DNA from: Shewanella aestuarii
GTDB lineage: Bacteria; Pseudomonadota; Gammaproteobacteria; Enterobacterales; Shewanellaceae
Assembly (NCBI RefSeq): GCF_014647215.1
Contig: NZ_BMOT01000009.1
Span: 124,001-188,000, forward strand
Length of the DNA: 64,000 nucleotides
Direction: 5' to 3'
Below the pieces are notes generated by a model. It saw only the letters and a list, made by a program, of their open reading frames with translations. It was not told the DNA's origin and searched no databases. Shown piece by piece: positions 1 through 9,566 of the stretch. A program made the translations under genes and the position numbers. Position 1 is the first letter of the stretch. The number at the start of each line of letters is the position of its first letter.

Positions 1-80
1 CCCATAGCACTTTGTGTGTTGTTTGATATCGCAAACTATATCATTTCATTAATTGCAATTACAAATGTCAAATATATCAT

Positions 81-109
81 TTTAAGCAATTATATGCTTG
101 CGCTATAGT
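81..109 (+). promoter_or_regulatory. Possible ilvC promoter
   Basis: A TATAGT -10 element lies at 104-109 with a weak -35 (TTTAAG, 81-86) 17 bp upstream. A poor -35 would fit an activated promoter; in enterics ilvC is activated by the LysR-type protein IlvY. The AT-rich stretch upstream holds short ATTGCAAT-like inverted motifs that could be regulator sites. No ilvY gene is visible inside the window. The call rests on spacing and -10 match only. Confidence 0.3.
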
Positions 110-188
110 GAACCCAATCACAACTTCCGATAAGTTTAATTGTCAGAATGTTGCGTCTCAAATTAATGAATTTTATAGGTGGTATCAG

Positions 189-1670
189 ATGGCTAACTAT
201 TTTAACTCTCTGAATTTACGTCAGCAATTATCTCAATTAGCACAATGTCGCTTTATGGACCGCAGCGAATTCTTAGACGGCTGCAATTATATTAAAGATT
301 GGAACATTGTTATTTTAGGTTGTGGTGCCCAAGGTCTTAACCAAGGCTTAAACATGCGCGATTCAGGCCTAAATATTGCTTTTGCTTTACGCCCTGAAGC
401 CATTGCTGAAAAACGTGCCTCTTGGAAAAAAGCCACAGATAACGGCTTCACCGTTGGCACATTTGAAGAGCTAATTCCAGCGGCCGATTTGGTATTAAAC
501 CTCACGCCTGATAAGCAGCACACTAACGTTGTTAATACGGTTATGCCGTTGATGAAGCAAGGCTCAACGCTTTCATATTCACATGGCTTTAATATCGTTG
601 AAGAAGGCATGCAGGTACGTTCAGACATTACGGTAGTGATGGTGGCGCCTAAGTGTCCAGGCACTGAAGTACGTGAAGAATACAAGCGTGGTTTTGGCGT
701 ACCAACTTTGATTGCCGTTCACCCAGAAAATGACCCAAATGGCGATGGTTTAGACATAGCTAAGGCCTATGCGAGTGCCACAGGTGGTGACAGAGCAGGT
801 GTCTTATTATCATCGTTTATTGCTGAAGTTAAGTCTGACTTAATGGGCGAGCAAACCATTTTATGTGGCATGTTACAAACGGGTGCCATTTTGGGTTATG
901 AAAAAATGGTGGCTGACGGTGTTGAGCCAGGCTATGCCGCTAAACTTATCCAGCAAGGCTGGGAAACGGTTACCGAAGCGCTTAAGCACGGCGGCATTAC
1001 CAACATGATGGACCGTTTATCAAACCCAGCAAAAATCAAAGCCTTTGATATGGCTGAAGAATTAAAAGAAATCTTGGCCCCGTTATTTGCTAAGCATATG
1101 GATGACATTATCAGTGGTGAATTTTCTCGCACTATGATGGCTGACTGGGCAAACGATGATGCCAATTTACTTCGCTGGCGCGCAGAAACCAACGAAACTG
1201 CATTTGAAAATGCACCGGTTTCTAGTGAGCACATCGATGAGCAAACCTACTTTGATAAGGGCATTTTCTTAGTTGCGATGATCAAAGCGGGCGTTGAACT
1301 GGCATTTGATACTATGGTTGCATCTGGCATTGTCGAAGAATCAGCCTATTACGAGTCATTACATGAAACGCCGTTAATTGCTAACACCATTGCCCGTAAG
1401 CGTTTGTATGAAATGAATATTGTTATTTCAGATACCGCTGAATATGGTTGTTACTTATTTAACCATGCAGCAGTGCCATTATTACGCGATTACGTTAACG
1501 CCATGTCACCAGAGTTTTTAGGTGGTGGTTTAAAATCAACATCAACTGGCGTAGATAACTTACGTTTGATTGAAGTGAATGATGCGATCCGCAATACCGA
1601 TGTTGAATTTGTGGGTGCTGAATTGCGTGGCTATATGACAGATATGAAAAGCATTGTTGAAGCCAGTTAA
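189..1670 (+). CDS. ilvC: Ketol-acid reductoisomerase (NADP+)
   Basis: Second common step of valine, leucine and isoleucine synthesis: NADPH-dependent rearrangement and reduction of acetolactate or acetohydroxybutyrate, in the cytoplasm. The protein is 493 residues, the long class II form found in gamma-proteobacteria (about 491 in E. coli). The N-terminus [14 protein letters not shown] matches the family start, and the nucleotide-binding loop [10 protein letters not shown] lies near residue 44. An in-frame ATG further upstream at 108 would add 27 unconserved residues and overlaps the -10 region; the ATG at 189 has an AGGTGG ribosome site at 178-183. The gene stands just upstream of the ilv leader and operon but has its own upstream region and probably its own control. 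Identification is secure. Confidence 0.97.
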   Translation: MANYFNSLNLRQQLSQLAQCRFMDRSEFLDGCNYIKDWNIVILGCGAQGLNQGLNMRDSGLNIAFALRPEAIAEKRASWKKATDNGFTVGTFEELIPAADLVLNLTPDKQHTNVVNTVMPLMKQGSTLSYSHGFNIVEEGMQVRSDITVVMVAPKCPGTEVREEYKRGFGVPTLIAVHPENDPNGDGLDIAKAYASATGGDRAGVLLSSFIAEVKSDLMGEQTILCGMLQTGAILGYEKMVADGVEPGYAAKLIQQGWETVTEALKHGGITNMMDRLSNPAKIKAFDMAEELKEILAPLFAKHMDDIISGEFSRTMMADWANDDANLLRWRAETNETAFENAPVSSEHIDEQTYFDKGIFLVAMIKAGVELAFDTMVASGIVEESAYYESLHETPLIANTIARKRLYEMNIVISDTAEYGCYLFNHAAVPLLRDYVNAMSPEFLGGGLKSTSTGVDNLRLIEVNDAIRNTDVEFVGAELRGYMTDMKSIVEAS

Positions 1671-1794
1671 TACCTTGAAGTGGCTGCAAAAGTAGTCACT
1701 ACAATTGTTGGGCTTGTTTTGTAAAAAGTACTGATGAAGTACCTGTTCAGTTTAGGTTGTTAAGTTAACAATAAGTTGTCGGACAGGCATTAAA

Positions 1795-1823
1795 GGGAGG
1801 TATATCTCCCAAGCTAATTTTTT
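1795..1823 (+). terminator. Weak possible ilvC terminator
   Basis: A six-pair hairpin (GGGAGG-TATA-TCTCCC, about 1795-1810) is followed after eight bases by a run of Ts. It lies 125 bp past the ilvC stop. The gap before the T run makes it a poor intrinsic terminator. Nothing else is recognisable in the roughly 210 bases after ilvC. Confidence 0.25.
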
Positions 1824-1881
1824 AGTTTGTTGTTTGCATTGTCTCGGCAAGGAAGCTGAATTTTTTTTACAAAACTGATTT

Positions 1882-1910
1882 TTGCTTGTGTTTGGTGAAG
1901 TTTCTATGAT
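1882..1910 (+). promoter_or_regulatory. Probable ilvL-GMDA promoter
   Basis: A -35 TTGCTT at 1882-1887 and a -10 TATGAT at 1905-1910 (five of six consensus bases) are separated by exactly 17 bp. Transcription would start near 1917, giving a leader RNA of about 200 nt that ends at the attenuator. Position relative to the leader peptide supports it; no start-site data are available. Confidence 0.45.
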
Positions 1911-1966
1911 ATCACTTAAAACACAGTTGAAGTTCAACGTTAATAAATTAGGAATTCAGTTCTTTT

Positions 1967-2062
1967 ATGTTTAACCAAGCAGCCCTACTCATTATTGCAA
2001 TTATTACCGTAGTGATTATTAAGTCACAGCGGGGGCTGCATTTGGAAAAAAGACTGACCTAA
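1967..2062 (+). CDS. ilvL: ilv operon leader peptide
   Basis: A 31-codon reading frame, ATG 1967 to TAA 2062, with an AGGAATT ribosome site just upstream at about 1950. The peptide begins MFNQAALLIIAIITVVII and ends LHLEKRLT: six Ile, five Leu and two Val, so 13 of 31 residues are products of the pathway, concentrated at residues 7-18. This is the hallmark of a transcription-attenuation leader peptide, whose translation senses charged tRNA-Ile/Leu/Val. It sits between a promoter and a GC-rich terminator in front of ilvG. The sequence differs from the enteric IlvL peptide, but position and composition make the role clear. Confidence 0.88.
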   Translation: MFNQAALLIIAIITVVIIKSQRGLHLEKRLT

Positions 2063-2116
2063 CGGTTACAAATTCCAAAAACCCCCGCTCCGAAAGGACC
2101 GGGGGTTTTTTGTTTT
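1979..2116 (+). promoter_or_regulatory. ilvGMDA transcription attenuator (segments 1-4)
   Basis: Four mutually exclusive RNA segments can be read directly. Segment 1 (1979-1985, GCAGCCC) lies within leader codons 5-7 and is perfectly complementary to segment 2 (2033-2039, GGGCTGC). Segment 2 extended (2028-2035, AGCGGGGG) is perfectly complementary to segment 3 (2082-2089, CCCCCGCT). Segment 3 is also the left arm of the terminator with segment 4 (about 2099-2110). A ribosome stalled at the Leu/Ile/Val codons would cover segment 1, free segment 2 to sequester segment 3 and prevent termination. Fast translation or none would allow termination. The mechanism follows the classical his/trp/ilv model; the pairings are seen, the regulation is inferred. 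Confidence 0.85.
2077..2116 (+). terminator. ilv attenuator terminator hairpin
   Basis: The stem AAAACCCCCG pairs with the CGGGGGTTTT side. An inner TCC/GGA stem closes a GAAA tetraloop, and T-rich sequence follows at 2106-2116. It stands before ilvG with no other gene between, so it acts as the 3:4 terminator of the leader. Confidence 0.9.
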
Positions 2117-2182
2117 AAGGCATTTGTCACTTCGCAGTAACCATTGAGATCTAGCCGCGTAAATAAAAGTAGAGAGCACACT

Positions 2183-3868
2183 ATGGAAGTAGGGCAAAAA
2201 ATAAGAGGCGCAGACGCCGTCATTAAAGTTATCGCTGCACATGGCGTCACCACAGTATTTGGTTACCCAGGTGGTGCGATTATGCCGATTTATGATGCTC
2301 TTTATGGTAGCCCTGTTGAGCACTTACTAAGCCGCCATGAGCAAGGTGCAGCCTTTGCTGCACTAGGCTATGCAAGAGCAAGTGGTAAAACCGGTGTTTG
2401 TTTTGCCACATCAGGACCTGGTGCGACAAATTTGATTACCTCACTGGCCGATGCGCTGCTCGACTCTGTGCCTTTAGTGGCAATCACCGGCCAGGTTTCA
2501 ACCAGTGTCATAGGAACAGATGCTTTTCAGGAAATAGACGTGCTTGGTATGTCTCTGTCCTGCACTAAGCACAGCTTTATGGTTACCGATATCAATGAGC
2601 TTATTCCCACCTTATATCGCGCCTTTGAAATTGCCGCATCTGGCAGGCCGGGCCCTGTGTTGGTCGATATTCCAAAAGATATCCAAATTGCTGAGCTTGA
2701 ATACAAAACCCCATTGCAATCGGTTGAAGATGAACTGCAGGCGCAGCCTTGCGATCTTGCTGCTGCCGCTGAGCTTATCAAAGCCGCCAAAAAACCTATG
2801 CTGTATGTAGGTGGCGGCGTAGGAATGGCAGGCGCTGTTGCGCATTTACGTCAGTTTATTAACCAAACAAAAATCCCCTCTGTTGCGACATTAAAAGGCC
2901 TTGGCAGTATTGCCCATGACACGCCAGGTTACCTTGGTATGTTAGGTATGCATGGTGGCAAGGCGGCTAACTTAGCAGTACAGGAGTGTGATTTATTAAT
3001 GGTGGTGGGAGCCAGGTTTGATGACCGGGTGACCGGACGATTAGCCAGTTTTGCCAGTAATGCAAAGGTGTTACATCTAGATATTGATGCTGCTGAGCTT
3101 GGTAAGTTACGTCAACCTGATGTCGCCATCGCAGCGGAGCTTCGTTATGTACTCCCAGCGTTATCTGCAGCGGTTGTCGATGCGGTGCATATTCAGCCTT
3201 GGTTACAAGATATCACAGATATGGCGCGTCAATATCAATGGGATTATAACCACCCAGGTGAATTGATTTTTGCCCCTTCAATGTTGCGCCGCTTAGCCAA
3301 TAAGTTACCTGAAGATAGCGTGATCAGTTGCGATGTGGGCCAGCATCAAATGTGGGTTGCACAACATATGTGGTTTAGACGACCTGAAGATCATTTGTCG
3401 AGCGCGGGTCTAGGCACCATGGGATTTGGCCTTCCTGCGGCAATCGGGGCGCAAGTTGCTAGACCCGATGCGACCGTGGTCACCGTTTCTGGTGATGGGT
3501 CATTTATGATGAACGTGCAAGAGCTTACGACCATTAAGCGCCGTAAGTTACCGGTGAAAATTTTACTTGTAGATAATCAAAAGCTCGGCATGGTGAAACA
3601 GTGGCAACAATTGTTTTTTGAAGAGCGCTACAGTGAAACCGATTTATCCGACAACCCTAACTTTGTATTAATGGCGTCGGCTTTTGATATCCCAGGTCGC
3701 ACCATTACCCGTGCAGATGAAGTTGAACAAGCATTAGATGAAATGATTAATACCCCTGGTCCATTTATGTTACATGTGGCCATTAATGATGCTTTTAACG
3801 TTTGGCCTTTAGTGCCACCAGGGGCAAGTAACAGTGACATGATGGACCAAATGGAGAAACAAACATGA
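2183..3868 (+). CDS. ilvG: Acetolactate synthase II large subunit
   Basis: ThDP-dependent acetohydroxyacid synthase catalytic subunit: condenses pyruvate with pyruvate or 2-ketobutyrate in branched-chain amino acid synthesis. It is 561 residues (E. coli IlvG about 548). Visible features are the N-terminal [10 protein letters not shown] segment, the catalytic glutamate in RHEQGAA (residue 53), and the C-terminal ThDP motif GDGSF...N near residue 437. The start is the ATG at 2183 preceded by AGAGAG; an in-frame ATG at 2144 would add 13 unrelated residues. The gene is intact, unlike the frameshifted ilvG of E. coli K-12. It overlaps ilvM by four bases (ATGA), so the two subunits are translationally coupled. 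Confidence 0.96.
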   Translation: MEVGQKIRGADAVIKVIAAHGVTTVFGYPGGAIMPIYDALYGSPVEHLLSRHEQGAAFAALGYARASGKTGVCFATSGPGATNLITSLADALLDSVPLVAITGQVSTSVIGTDAFQEIDVLGMSLSCTKHSFMVTDINELIPTLYRAFEIAASGRPGPVLVDIPKDIQIAELEYKTPLQSVEDELQAQPCDLAAAAELIKAAKKPMLYVGGGVGMAGAVAHLRQFINQTKIPSVATLKGLGSIAHDTPGYLGMLGMHGGKAANLAVQECDLLMVVGARFDDRVTGRLASFASNAKVLHLDIDAAELGKLRQPDVAIAAELRYVLPALSAAVVDAVHIQPWLQDITDMARQYQWDYNHPGELIFAPSMLRRLANKLPEDSVISCDVGQHQMWVAQHMWFRRPEDHLSSAGLGTMGFGLPAAIGAQVARPDATVVTVSGDGSFMMNVQELTTIKRRKLPVKILLVDNQKLGMVKQWQQLFFEERYSETDLSDNPNFVLMASAFDIPGRTITRADEVEQALDEMINTPGPFMLHVAINDAFNVWPLVPPGASNSDMMDQMEKQT

Positions 3869-4125
3869 TGATGCATAACCTTGAAATCACCGTTAAACAA
3901 TGTCCTGAGGTATTAGAGCGTGTGTTACGCGTAACCCGTCATCGCGGCTTTAAAGTAACGCAAATGCACATGAATACCCAAGGTGATAACAGTTTGGCTA
4001 TTAATTTGTGGGTTGAAGCCGAACGTGCCATTGAATTATTAAGTAACCAATTAGATAAACTGATTGATGTGACCCAGTGTAAAGTATTACCTGGCGCGCA
4101 ATTGGACAAAACTGTCAACGCTTAG
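3865..4125 (+). CDS. ilvM: Acetolactate synthase II small (regulatory) subunit
   Basis: An ACT-domain protein of 86 residues, the size of E. coli IlvM (87). The segment [18 protein letters not shown] matches the beta-alpha-beta ACT core typical of this subunit, which stabilises and regulates IlvG. The start overlaps the ilvG stop. Three consecutive Met codons (3865, 3868, 3871) leave the exact start open by two residues. Confidence 0.93.
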   Translation: MMMHNLEITVKQCPEVLERVLRVTRHRGFKVTQMHMNTQGDNSLAINLWVEAERAIELLSNQLDKLIDVTQCKVLPGAQLDKTVNA

Positions 4126-4196
4126 GTCTTAGTTGGTCGTAGTAAACAAGAAACAAGATATCCTAAGTCGTCATGAATTAAACAAGGAATTAAGCA

Positions 4197-6056
4197 ATGC
4201 CAAAATTACGTTCAGCAACCAGTACCGAAGGCCGTAACATGGCGGGAGCCCGTGCTCTGTGGCGTGCAACCGGTGTGAAAGAAACCGATTTTGGTAAACC
4301 GATTATCGCGATTGCTAACTCATTTACCCAATTTGTACCGGGTCATGTACATTTAAAAGATATGGGCTCTTTGGTTGCTAGTGCGATAGAAGAGGTCGGC
4401 GGTATCGCTAAAGAATTTAATACCATTGCGGTAGATGACGGCATTGCGATGGGGCATGGCGGTATGCTTTATAGTTTGCCATCGCGGGAGTTAATTGCTG
4501 ACAGTGTGGAATACATGGTCAATGCACATTGTGCCGATGCCTTAGTGTGTATCTCCAACTGCGATAAAATTACCCCTGGCATGTTAATGGCAGCATTACG
4601 ATTAAATATCCCTGTGGTATTTGTCTCGGGCGGCCCAATGGAAGCCGGTAAAACTAAATTGTCAGATAAAATCATCAAGCTTGATTTAGTTGACGCTATG
4701 GTCGCTGGTGCTGATACCAATGTTAGCGATGAAGACAGCAAACAAATTGAGCGTAGCGCTTGTCCAACCTGTGGCTCTTGCTCTGGTATGTTTACCGCAA
4801 ACTCAATGAACTGCCTAACTGAAGCCTTGGGTTTATCTTTACCCGGTAATGGCTCAATGTTGGCAACCCATGCTGATCGCCGCGAGCTGTTTTTAGAAGC
4901 GGGTCGCCGGGTGATGAAACTGGCCGAACGTTATTATAAGCATGATGATCAAAATGCGCTGCCACGTAATATTGCCTCATTCAAAGCGTTTGAAAACGCC
5001 ACCGCACTAGATATCGCCATGGGTGGTTCATCAAACACTGTATTGCATTTATTGGCAGCGGCGCAAGAAGCTGAAATTGATTTTACCATGGACGACATTG
5101 ATCGTATGTCGCGCCTAGTGCCGCATCTTTGCAAAGTCGCGCCGTCTACACCGAAATACCATATGGAAGATGTACATCGCGCCGGTGGCGTAATGGGCAT
5201 TTTAGGCGAGTTAGACCGTGCTGGTTTGCTGCATAATGATGTACCGCACGTCGCCGCAGACAATGGCGGTGACCTAAAGTCAGTATTAGCCAAATATGAT
5301 ATCAAACAGACCGACGATGCACAGGTTAGACGCTTCTTTAGTGCAGGCCCCGCAGGTATTCCAACCCAAAAAGCCTTTAGCCAAGATTGCCGCTGGGACT
5401 CGGTTGATGATGACCGTGAAAATGGCTGTATTCGTAGCCGTGAATTTGCCTTCAGTCAAGAAGGCGGCTTAGCCGTATTATCGGGTAACGTGGCTGAAAA
5501 TGGTTGTATTGTAAAAACCGCGGGTGTGGATGAGTCAAACTTAGTGTTTGTGGGCAGTGCGCGGATTTACGAAAGCCAAGATGATGCCGTTAGCGGCATT
5601 TTAGGTGGGGAAGTGGTTGCTGGGGATGTAGTGGTGATTCGATATGAAGGCCCTAAAGGTGGCCCTGGTATGCAAGAGATGTTATATCCAACCACTTACC
5701 TTAAATCACGTGGTTTAGGGACAAAGTGTGCGTTAATCACCGATGGACGTTTTTCTGGTGGCACATCCGGTTTATCTATTGGACATATTTCTCCAGAGGC
5801 GGCATCTGGTGGCACAATCGCGTTAATTGAAAATGGCGATCAAATTGCTATCGATATTCCAAGTCGTAGTATCAAGCTCAATGTCAGTGATGAAGTATTA
5901 GCAACACGTCGTCAGGCGATGGAAGCTAAAGGGCTACTGGCGTGGAAACCATTAGAGCGTGAGCGTTATGTGTCACTGGCGCTAAAAGCCTATGCATTAT
6001 TAGCCACCAGTGCTGATAAAGGCGCGGTGCGCGATCGCAGTAAGTTGGAGGGGTAA
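4197..6056 (+). CDS. ilvD: Dihydroxy-acid dehydratase
   Basis: Iron-sulfur dehydratase converting 2,3-dihydroxy-3-methylvalerate and -isovalerate to the 2-keto acids. It is 619 residues, near the E. coli length of 616. Cluster-ligand cysteines are visible in [11 protein letters not shown] (about 118-128) and [11 protein letters not shown] (about 189-199). The start [23 protein letters not shown] is the conserved IlvD N-terminus, with AAGGAA upstream. It follows ilvM after 71 bp and is followed by ilvA one base after its stop. There is no ilvE between ilvM and ilvD, so the branched-chain transaminase must be elsewhere. Confidence 0.97.
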   Translation: MPKLRSATSTEGRNMAGARALWRATGVKETDFGKPIIAIANSFTQFVPGHVHLKDMGSLVASAIEEVGGIAKEFNTIAVDDGIAMGHGGMLYSLPSRELIADSVEYMVNAHCADALVCISNCDKITPGMLMAALRLNIPVVFVSGGPMEAGKTKLSDKIIKLDLVDAMVAGADTNVSDEDSKQIERSACPTCGSCSGMFTANSMNCLTEALGLSLPGNGSMLATHADRRELFLEAGRRVMKLAERYYKHDDQNALPRNIASFKAFENATALDIAMGGSSNTVLHLLAAAQEAEIDFTMDDIDRMSRLVPHLCKVAPSTPKYHMEDVHRAGGVMGILGELDRAGLLHNDVPHVAADNGGDLKSVLAKYDIKQTDDAQVRRFFSAGPAGIPTQKAFSQDCRWDSVDDDRENGCIRSREFAFSQEGGLAVLSGNVAENGCIVKTAGVDESNLVFVGSARIYESQDDAVSGILGGEVVAGDVVVIRYEGPKGGPGMQEMLYPTTYLKSRGLGTKCALITDGRFSGGTSGLSIGHISPEAASGGTIALIENGDQIAIDIPSRSIKLNVSDEVLATRRQAMEAKGLLAWKPLERERYVSLALKAYALLATSADKGAVRDRSKLEG

Positions 6057-6057
6057 T

Positions 6058-7623
6058 ATGTTAGCCTTGGCATCTCAAACGCAGTTAGATTTGGCCCATT
6101 ATTATTTACAGAAGATTTTGCTGTCGTCAGTTTATGACATTGCCAAGGTCACGCCATTATCTGGCATGAAAAAGCTGTCAGCCCGTTTAGGTTGTGATGT
6201 GTTTTTAAAGCGAGAAGACATGCAGCCCGTGCATTCATTTAAGCTGCGCGGCGCCTATAATCGCATTGCTGAGTTAACCCCTAAACAATGCGAAGCAGGC
6301 GTGGTATGTGCCTCGGCAGGTAATCATGCTCAAGGTGTGGCAATGTCAGCGGCAAGTCGTGGCATCAATGCTGTGATTGTGATGCCAAGCACCACCCCCG
6401 ATATTAAAATCGATGCAGTAAAACGACTTGGCGGCACTGTGGTACTGCACGGTCAAGCATTTGATCAAGCCAATGATTATGCCAAAGCTTTATCAGAACA
6501 AGAAGGCCGAGTGTATATTGCTCCTTTTGATGATGAAGCTGTTATTGCAGGACAAGGCACTATTGCCCAAGAAATGCTCCAGCAACAACGCGGGCTAGAA
6601 GTGGTATTTGTGCCTGTAGGCGGCGGCGGATTGATTGCGGGGATCGCGGCGTATTACAAAGCAGTGATGCCGCAGGTAAAAATCATTGGTGTTGAGCCTG
6701 AAGATGCGGCGTGTTTAAAGGCGGCATTAGAAGCTGACGAACCTGTCACATTAAGTCAGGTTGGGCTATTTGCCGATGGTGTGGCAGTCAAACGCATCGG
6801 TAATGAGCCGTTTCGTCTTGCCAGAGAATATGTAGATCATGTTATTACCGTCACCTCTGATGAAATTTGTGCCGCTGTCAAAGATATTTTTGAAGATACC
6901 CGAGCCATCGCTGAACCCGCAGGGGCGTTATCTGTCGCCGGGCTAAAAAAGTACATGCTTCAACATGATGCTGAAACCGACAAACCGTTAAAAGTGGCGG
7001 CCATTTTAAGTGGCGCTAACGTTAACTTTCATAGCCTTCGTTATGTGTCTGAACGTTGTGAGCTAGGTGAGCAAAAAGAAGCGGTGTTAGCTGTAAAGGT
7101 GCCTGAGCAACCGGGTAGCTTTTTACGCTTTTGCGAGTTACTTGAAAAACGCGTGATGACAGAGTTTAACTACCGATTTAGCAGTCGAGATATGGCGGTG
7201 GTGTTTGCGGGTATTCGCTTAAGTGGTGGTCAAACTGAGCTTAAAAGCATTATCGCTAAGCTCGAGTCTGAAGGCTTTGAAGTGCAGGATTTATCGCAGG
7301 ATGAAACCGCAAAATTACATGTGCGTTATATGGTCGGTGGTCATCCACTTGAGCCGTTAGAAGAGCGTTTATTCAGCTTTGAGTTTCCTGAGCATCCAGG
7401 GGCACTGTTGAAGTTTTTAACCACATTACAAAGTCAGTGGAATATCAGCTTATTTCATTATCGTAACCATGGCGCAGCATTTGGGCGAGTATTGGCAGGA
7501 TTTGAAGTGCCGGCAAGCGATGATATTCCGTTTGCGCGTTTTTTAACGGATTTAGGTTTTGTATATCAAGAAGAAACTCACAGTCCAGCGTATAAATTGT
7601 TTTTAAATGCAAATAAATCGTAA
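6058..7623 (+). CDS. ilvA: Threonine ammonia-lyase, biosynthetic
   Basis: PLP-dependent threonine deaminase, giving 2-ketobutyrate for isoleucine synthesis. It is 521 residues. The PLP lysine is in HSFKLRGAYN (K62), the phosphate-binding glycine loop is PVGGGGLIAG, and two C-terminal ACT-like regulatory domains (about residues 335-515) provide isoleucine feedback in this family. That separates it from the short catabolic TdcB. The ATG at 6058 has a strong GGAGGGG ribosome site inside the end of ilvD; the longer in-frame extension from 6010 lies wholly inside ilvD and is rejected. Last gene of the operon. Confidence 0.96.
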   Translation: MLALASQTQLDLAHYYLQKILLSSVYDIAKVTPLSGMKKLSARLGCDVFLKREDMQPVHSFKLRGAYNRIAELTPKQCEAGVVCASAGNHAQGVAMSAASRGINAVIVMPSTTPDIKIDAVKRLGGTVVLHGQAFDQANDYAKALSEQEGRVYIAPFDDEAVIAGQGTIAQEMLQQQRGLEVVFVPVGGGGLIAGIAAYYKAVMPQVKIIGVEPEDAACLKAALEADEPVTLSQVGLFADGVAVKRIGNEPFRLAREYVDHVITVTSDEICAAVKDIFEDTRAIAEPAGALSVAGLKKYMLQHDAETDKPLKVAAILSGANVNFHSLRYVSERCELGEQKEAVLAVKVPEQPGSFLRFCELLEKRVMTEFNYRFSSRDMAVVFAGIRLSGGQTELKSIIAKLESEGFEVQDLSQDETAKLHVRYMVGGHPLEPLEERLFSFEFPEHPGALLKFLTTLQSQWNISLFHYRNHGAAFGRVLAGFEVPASDDIPFARFLTDLGFVYQEETHSPAYKLFLNANKS

Positions 7624-7922
7624 GTCCAAGGTGATGTAAGGTTATTCACTTACCTTTTGTGGTAACTAAGGCGCGGCGCGTATTTCTTGGGTTTGCAGTA
7701 AGTTTGGTATTGCGGTTAGTGTATAAAATAAATTTTCGCATATTGGCGTGATTTAGTTTGTCAGTGTGCTAAGTTAGCTCACGCATTTCTTTTGAGGTGA
7801 CCTTGGTTCATTTTATTACCAAAACGAGAGCATACTCGTAGGTAAGTAATTGTTTTTTATGTAGGGTAAATTTTAGACTCACACTATTTTAAAGATAGTT
7901 ATATCTAGTTAAGGAGACATTG

Positions 7923-9062
7923 ATGTTGCCCGTACCGCAAATTTCCGCTTTTAACCCTCCACGTCGTATTTTGATGGGCCCTGGGCCGTCTGATGTATAT
8001 CCAGAAGTGTTAGCTGCTCAAGCTAAGCCGACCATTGGCCATCTAGATCCACTTTTCGTCAATATGATGGATGAGTTAAAGCAACTTATTCAATATGCGT
8101 TTCAAACAAAAAACGAGATGACATTAGCCGTTTCAGCACCTGGCAGTGCCGGTATGGAAACCTGCTTTGTTAATCTTGTCGAGCCAGGTGAAAAGGTCAT
8201 CGTTTGCCGCAATGGTGTTTTTGGCGAGCGTATGCGCCAAAATGTTGAACGTGTCGGTGGCGTTGCTGTTGTGGTCGATAACGAATGGGGTCAACCCGTT
8301 TGTCCGCAGGATGTAGAACAAGCTTTAGTGGCGCATCCAGATGCAAAATTTTTAGCATTTGTACACGCTGAGACCTCTACAGGCGCCTTATCTGATGCTC
8401 AAACCTTGTGTACTTTGGCGCAATTGCATAATTGTCTGACCATTGTAGATGCCGTTACTTCGCTCGGTGGTGTTGAATTACGGGTTGATGAATGGGGAAT
8501 TGATGCTATTTATTCCGGTAGCCAAAAGTGTTTGTCTTGTGTGCCGGGATTGTCACCAGTGTCGTTTTCAGACAAAGCGGTTGCCAAACTAAAGAGTCGC
8601 CAAACACCTGTACAAAGCTGGTTTTTAGATCAAACGTTAGTGATGGGATATTGGGGTAATGCCGCTGGTGGTAAGCGCAGTTATCACCACACAGCTCCAG
8701 TGAATGCACTATATGCATTGCATGAATCATTTAGAGTGTTAGCCAATGAAGGCTTAGAAAATGCCTGGGCGCGTCACCATAATATGCATGTGCTGTTGCG
8801 TGATGGACTCAGTAAGCTTGGGCTAAAGTTTGTGGTAGATGAAGCGTATCGCTTACCGCAACTGAATGCGGTGTATATTCCTGAAGGTATTGACGATGCG
8901 TTGGTGCGTAAGCAGTTATTGGAACAATACAATTTGGAGATAGGTGCCGGTTTAGGGGCGTTAGCGGGTAAAGCCTGGCGTATTGGCCTGATGGGCTTTG
9001 GTGCAAGAAGAGAAAATGTCGCCTTATGTCTTAAAGCACTGGAAGATGTTATACCCAAATAA
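7923..9062 (+). CDS. Class V aminotransferase, alanine-glyoxylate / serine-pyruvate type
   Basis: PLP-dependent fold-type I aminotransferase of 379 residues. Motifs seen: MGPGPSDVYPEVL at the N-terminus, DAVTSLGG, and the PLP lysine in YSGSQKCLSC (about K202), with the CVPGLSPVSF segment that is characteristic of alanine-glyoxylate aminotransferases. The exact substrate pair cannot be fixed from sequence. The ATG at 7923 follows AAGGAG with seven bases of spacing; a TTG one codon earlier is less likely. About 300 bp of upstream DNA separate it from ilvA, so it is probably transcribed alone. The last four codons (Ile-Pro-Lys-stop) lie within a palindromic repeat that begins at 9051. Confidence 0.88.
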   Translation: MLPVPQISAFNPPRRILMGPGPSDVYPEVLAAQAKPTIGHLDPLFVNMMDELKQLIQYAFQTKNEMTLAVSAPGSAGMETCFVNLVEPGEKVIVCRNGVFGERMRQNVERVGGVAVVVDNEWGQPVCPQDVEQALVAHPDAKFLAFVHAETSTGALSDAQTLCTLAQLHNCLTIVDAVTSLGGVELRVDEWGIDAIYSGSQKCLSCVPGLSPVSFSDKAVAKLKSRQTPVQSWFLDQTLVMGYWGNAAGGKRSYHHTAPVNALYALHESFRVLANEGLENAWARHHNMHVLLRDGLSKLGLKFVVDEAYRLPQLNAVYIPEGIDDALVRKQLLEQYNLEIGAGLGALAGKAWRIGLMGFGARRENVALCLKALEDVIPK

Positions 9063-9329
9063 CTTGAAGATACGTGTTTCAGAGCTTCACCGTGTTTTCA
9101 ATACTAGGCGCGTTAATGCGGTAATGTAGGTACCTTATAAATTAGCGCAACAACGCTCCTGATTTAAAAATCAGGGGAACACGGTGAAACTCCCTGAGGG
9201 CAAGTTTTACACGCGTTTATGCTGCGTTATTGATTTTGAAAAGGGAATAACCATTACCCGCAATCAATGCCTTGCCTAAACGCGTGTAAATTCTTGCTGA
9301 AATCGAGCATCTTCAGGTTGTTTGGGTAT
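9051..9329. repeat. Palindromic MITE-like intergenic element (~280 bp)
   Basis: Terminal inverted repeats of about 21 bp: ATACCCAAATAACTTGAAGAT at 9051-9071 and its near-complement at 9309-9329. Inside are nested inverted repeats: TTCACCGTGTT (9086-9096) with AACACGGTGAA (9178-9188), closing a smaller CCTGATTT/AAATCAGG hairpin, and TTTACACGCGTTTA (9206-9219) with its perfect complement at 9277-9290. The folded form would be a cruciform with two side arms. It holds no reading frame, so it resembles a non-autonomous palindromic repeat family. No second copy was seen in this window. Confidence 0.75.
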
Positions 9330-9362
9330 ATACGCTAGTTGAAATAAGCAGGCATTTTAAAG

Positions 9363-9388
9363 CAGGTACCAATAAGGTGCCTGTTTGC
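9363..9388 (+). terminator. Weak hairpin beyond the palindromic element
   Basis: CAGGTACC and GGTGCCTG form an eight-pair stem with one wobble, followed by TTTGCTT. It could terminate transcripts from the aminotransferase gene. The T run is poor. The rest of 9330-9566 shows nothing recognisable beyond the upstream region of the next gene. Confidence 0.3.
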
Positions 9389-9566
9389 TTATCAAGGGTT
9401 TGTGACTTGCTTTGTATGATTGGTTACAACTATGCTTACAGTCAGCCGTTGAGTAAAATATTGAGTGTTCAGGATGCCTAAATGGTGACACATTAGGCTG
9501 CTTTTGAATGATTCAGTGTTAAGAAAATCATTATTTTACGCAGAATTAACAGGACGAAAACCGTAT

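Noticed and set aside
1752..1937. 61-codon minus-strand frame between ilvC and ilvL
   Set aside because: No ribosome site, low-complexity composition, and it overlaps the ilvL promoter region.
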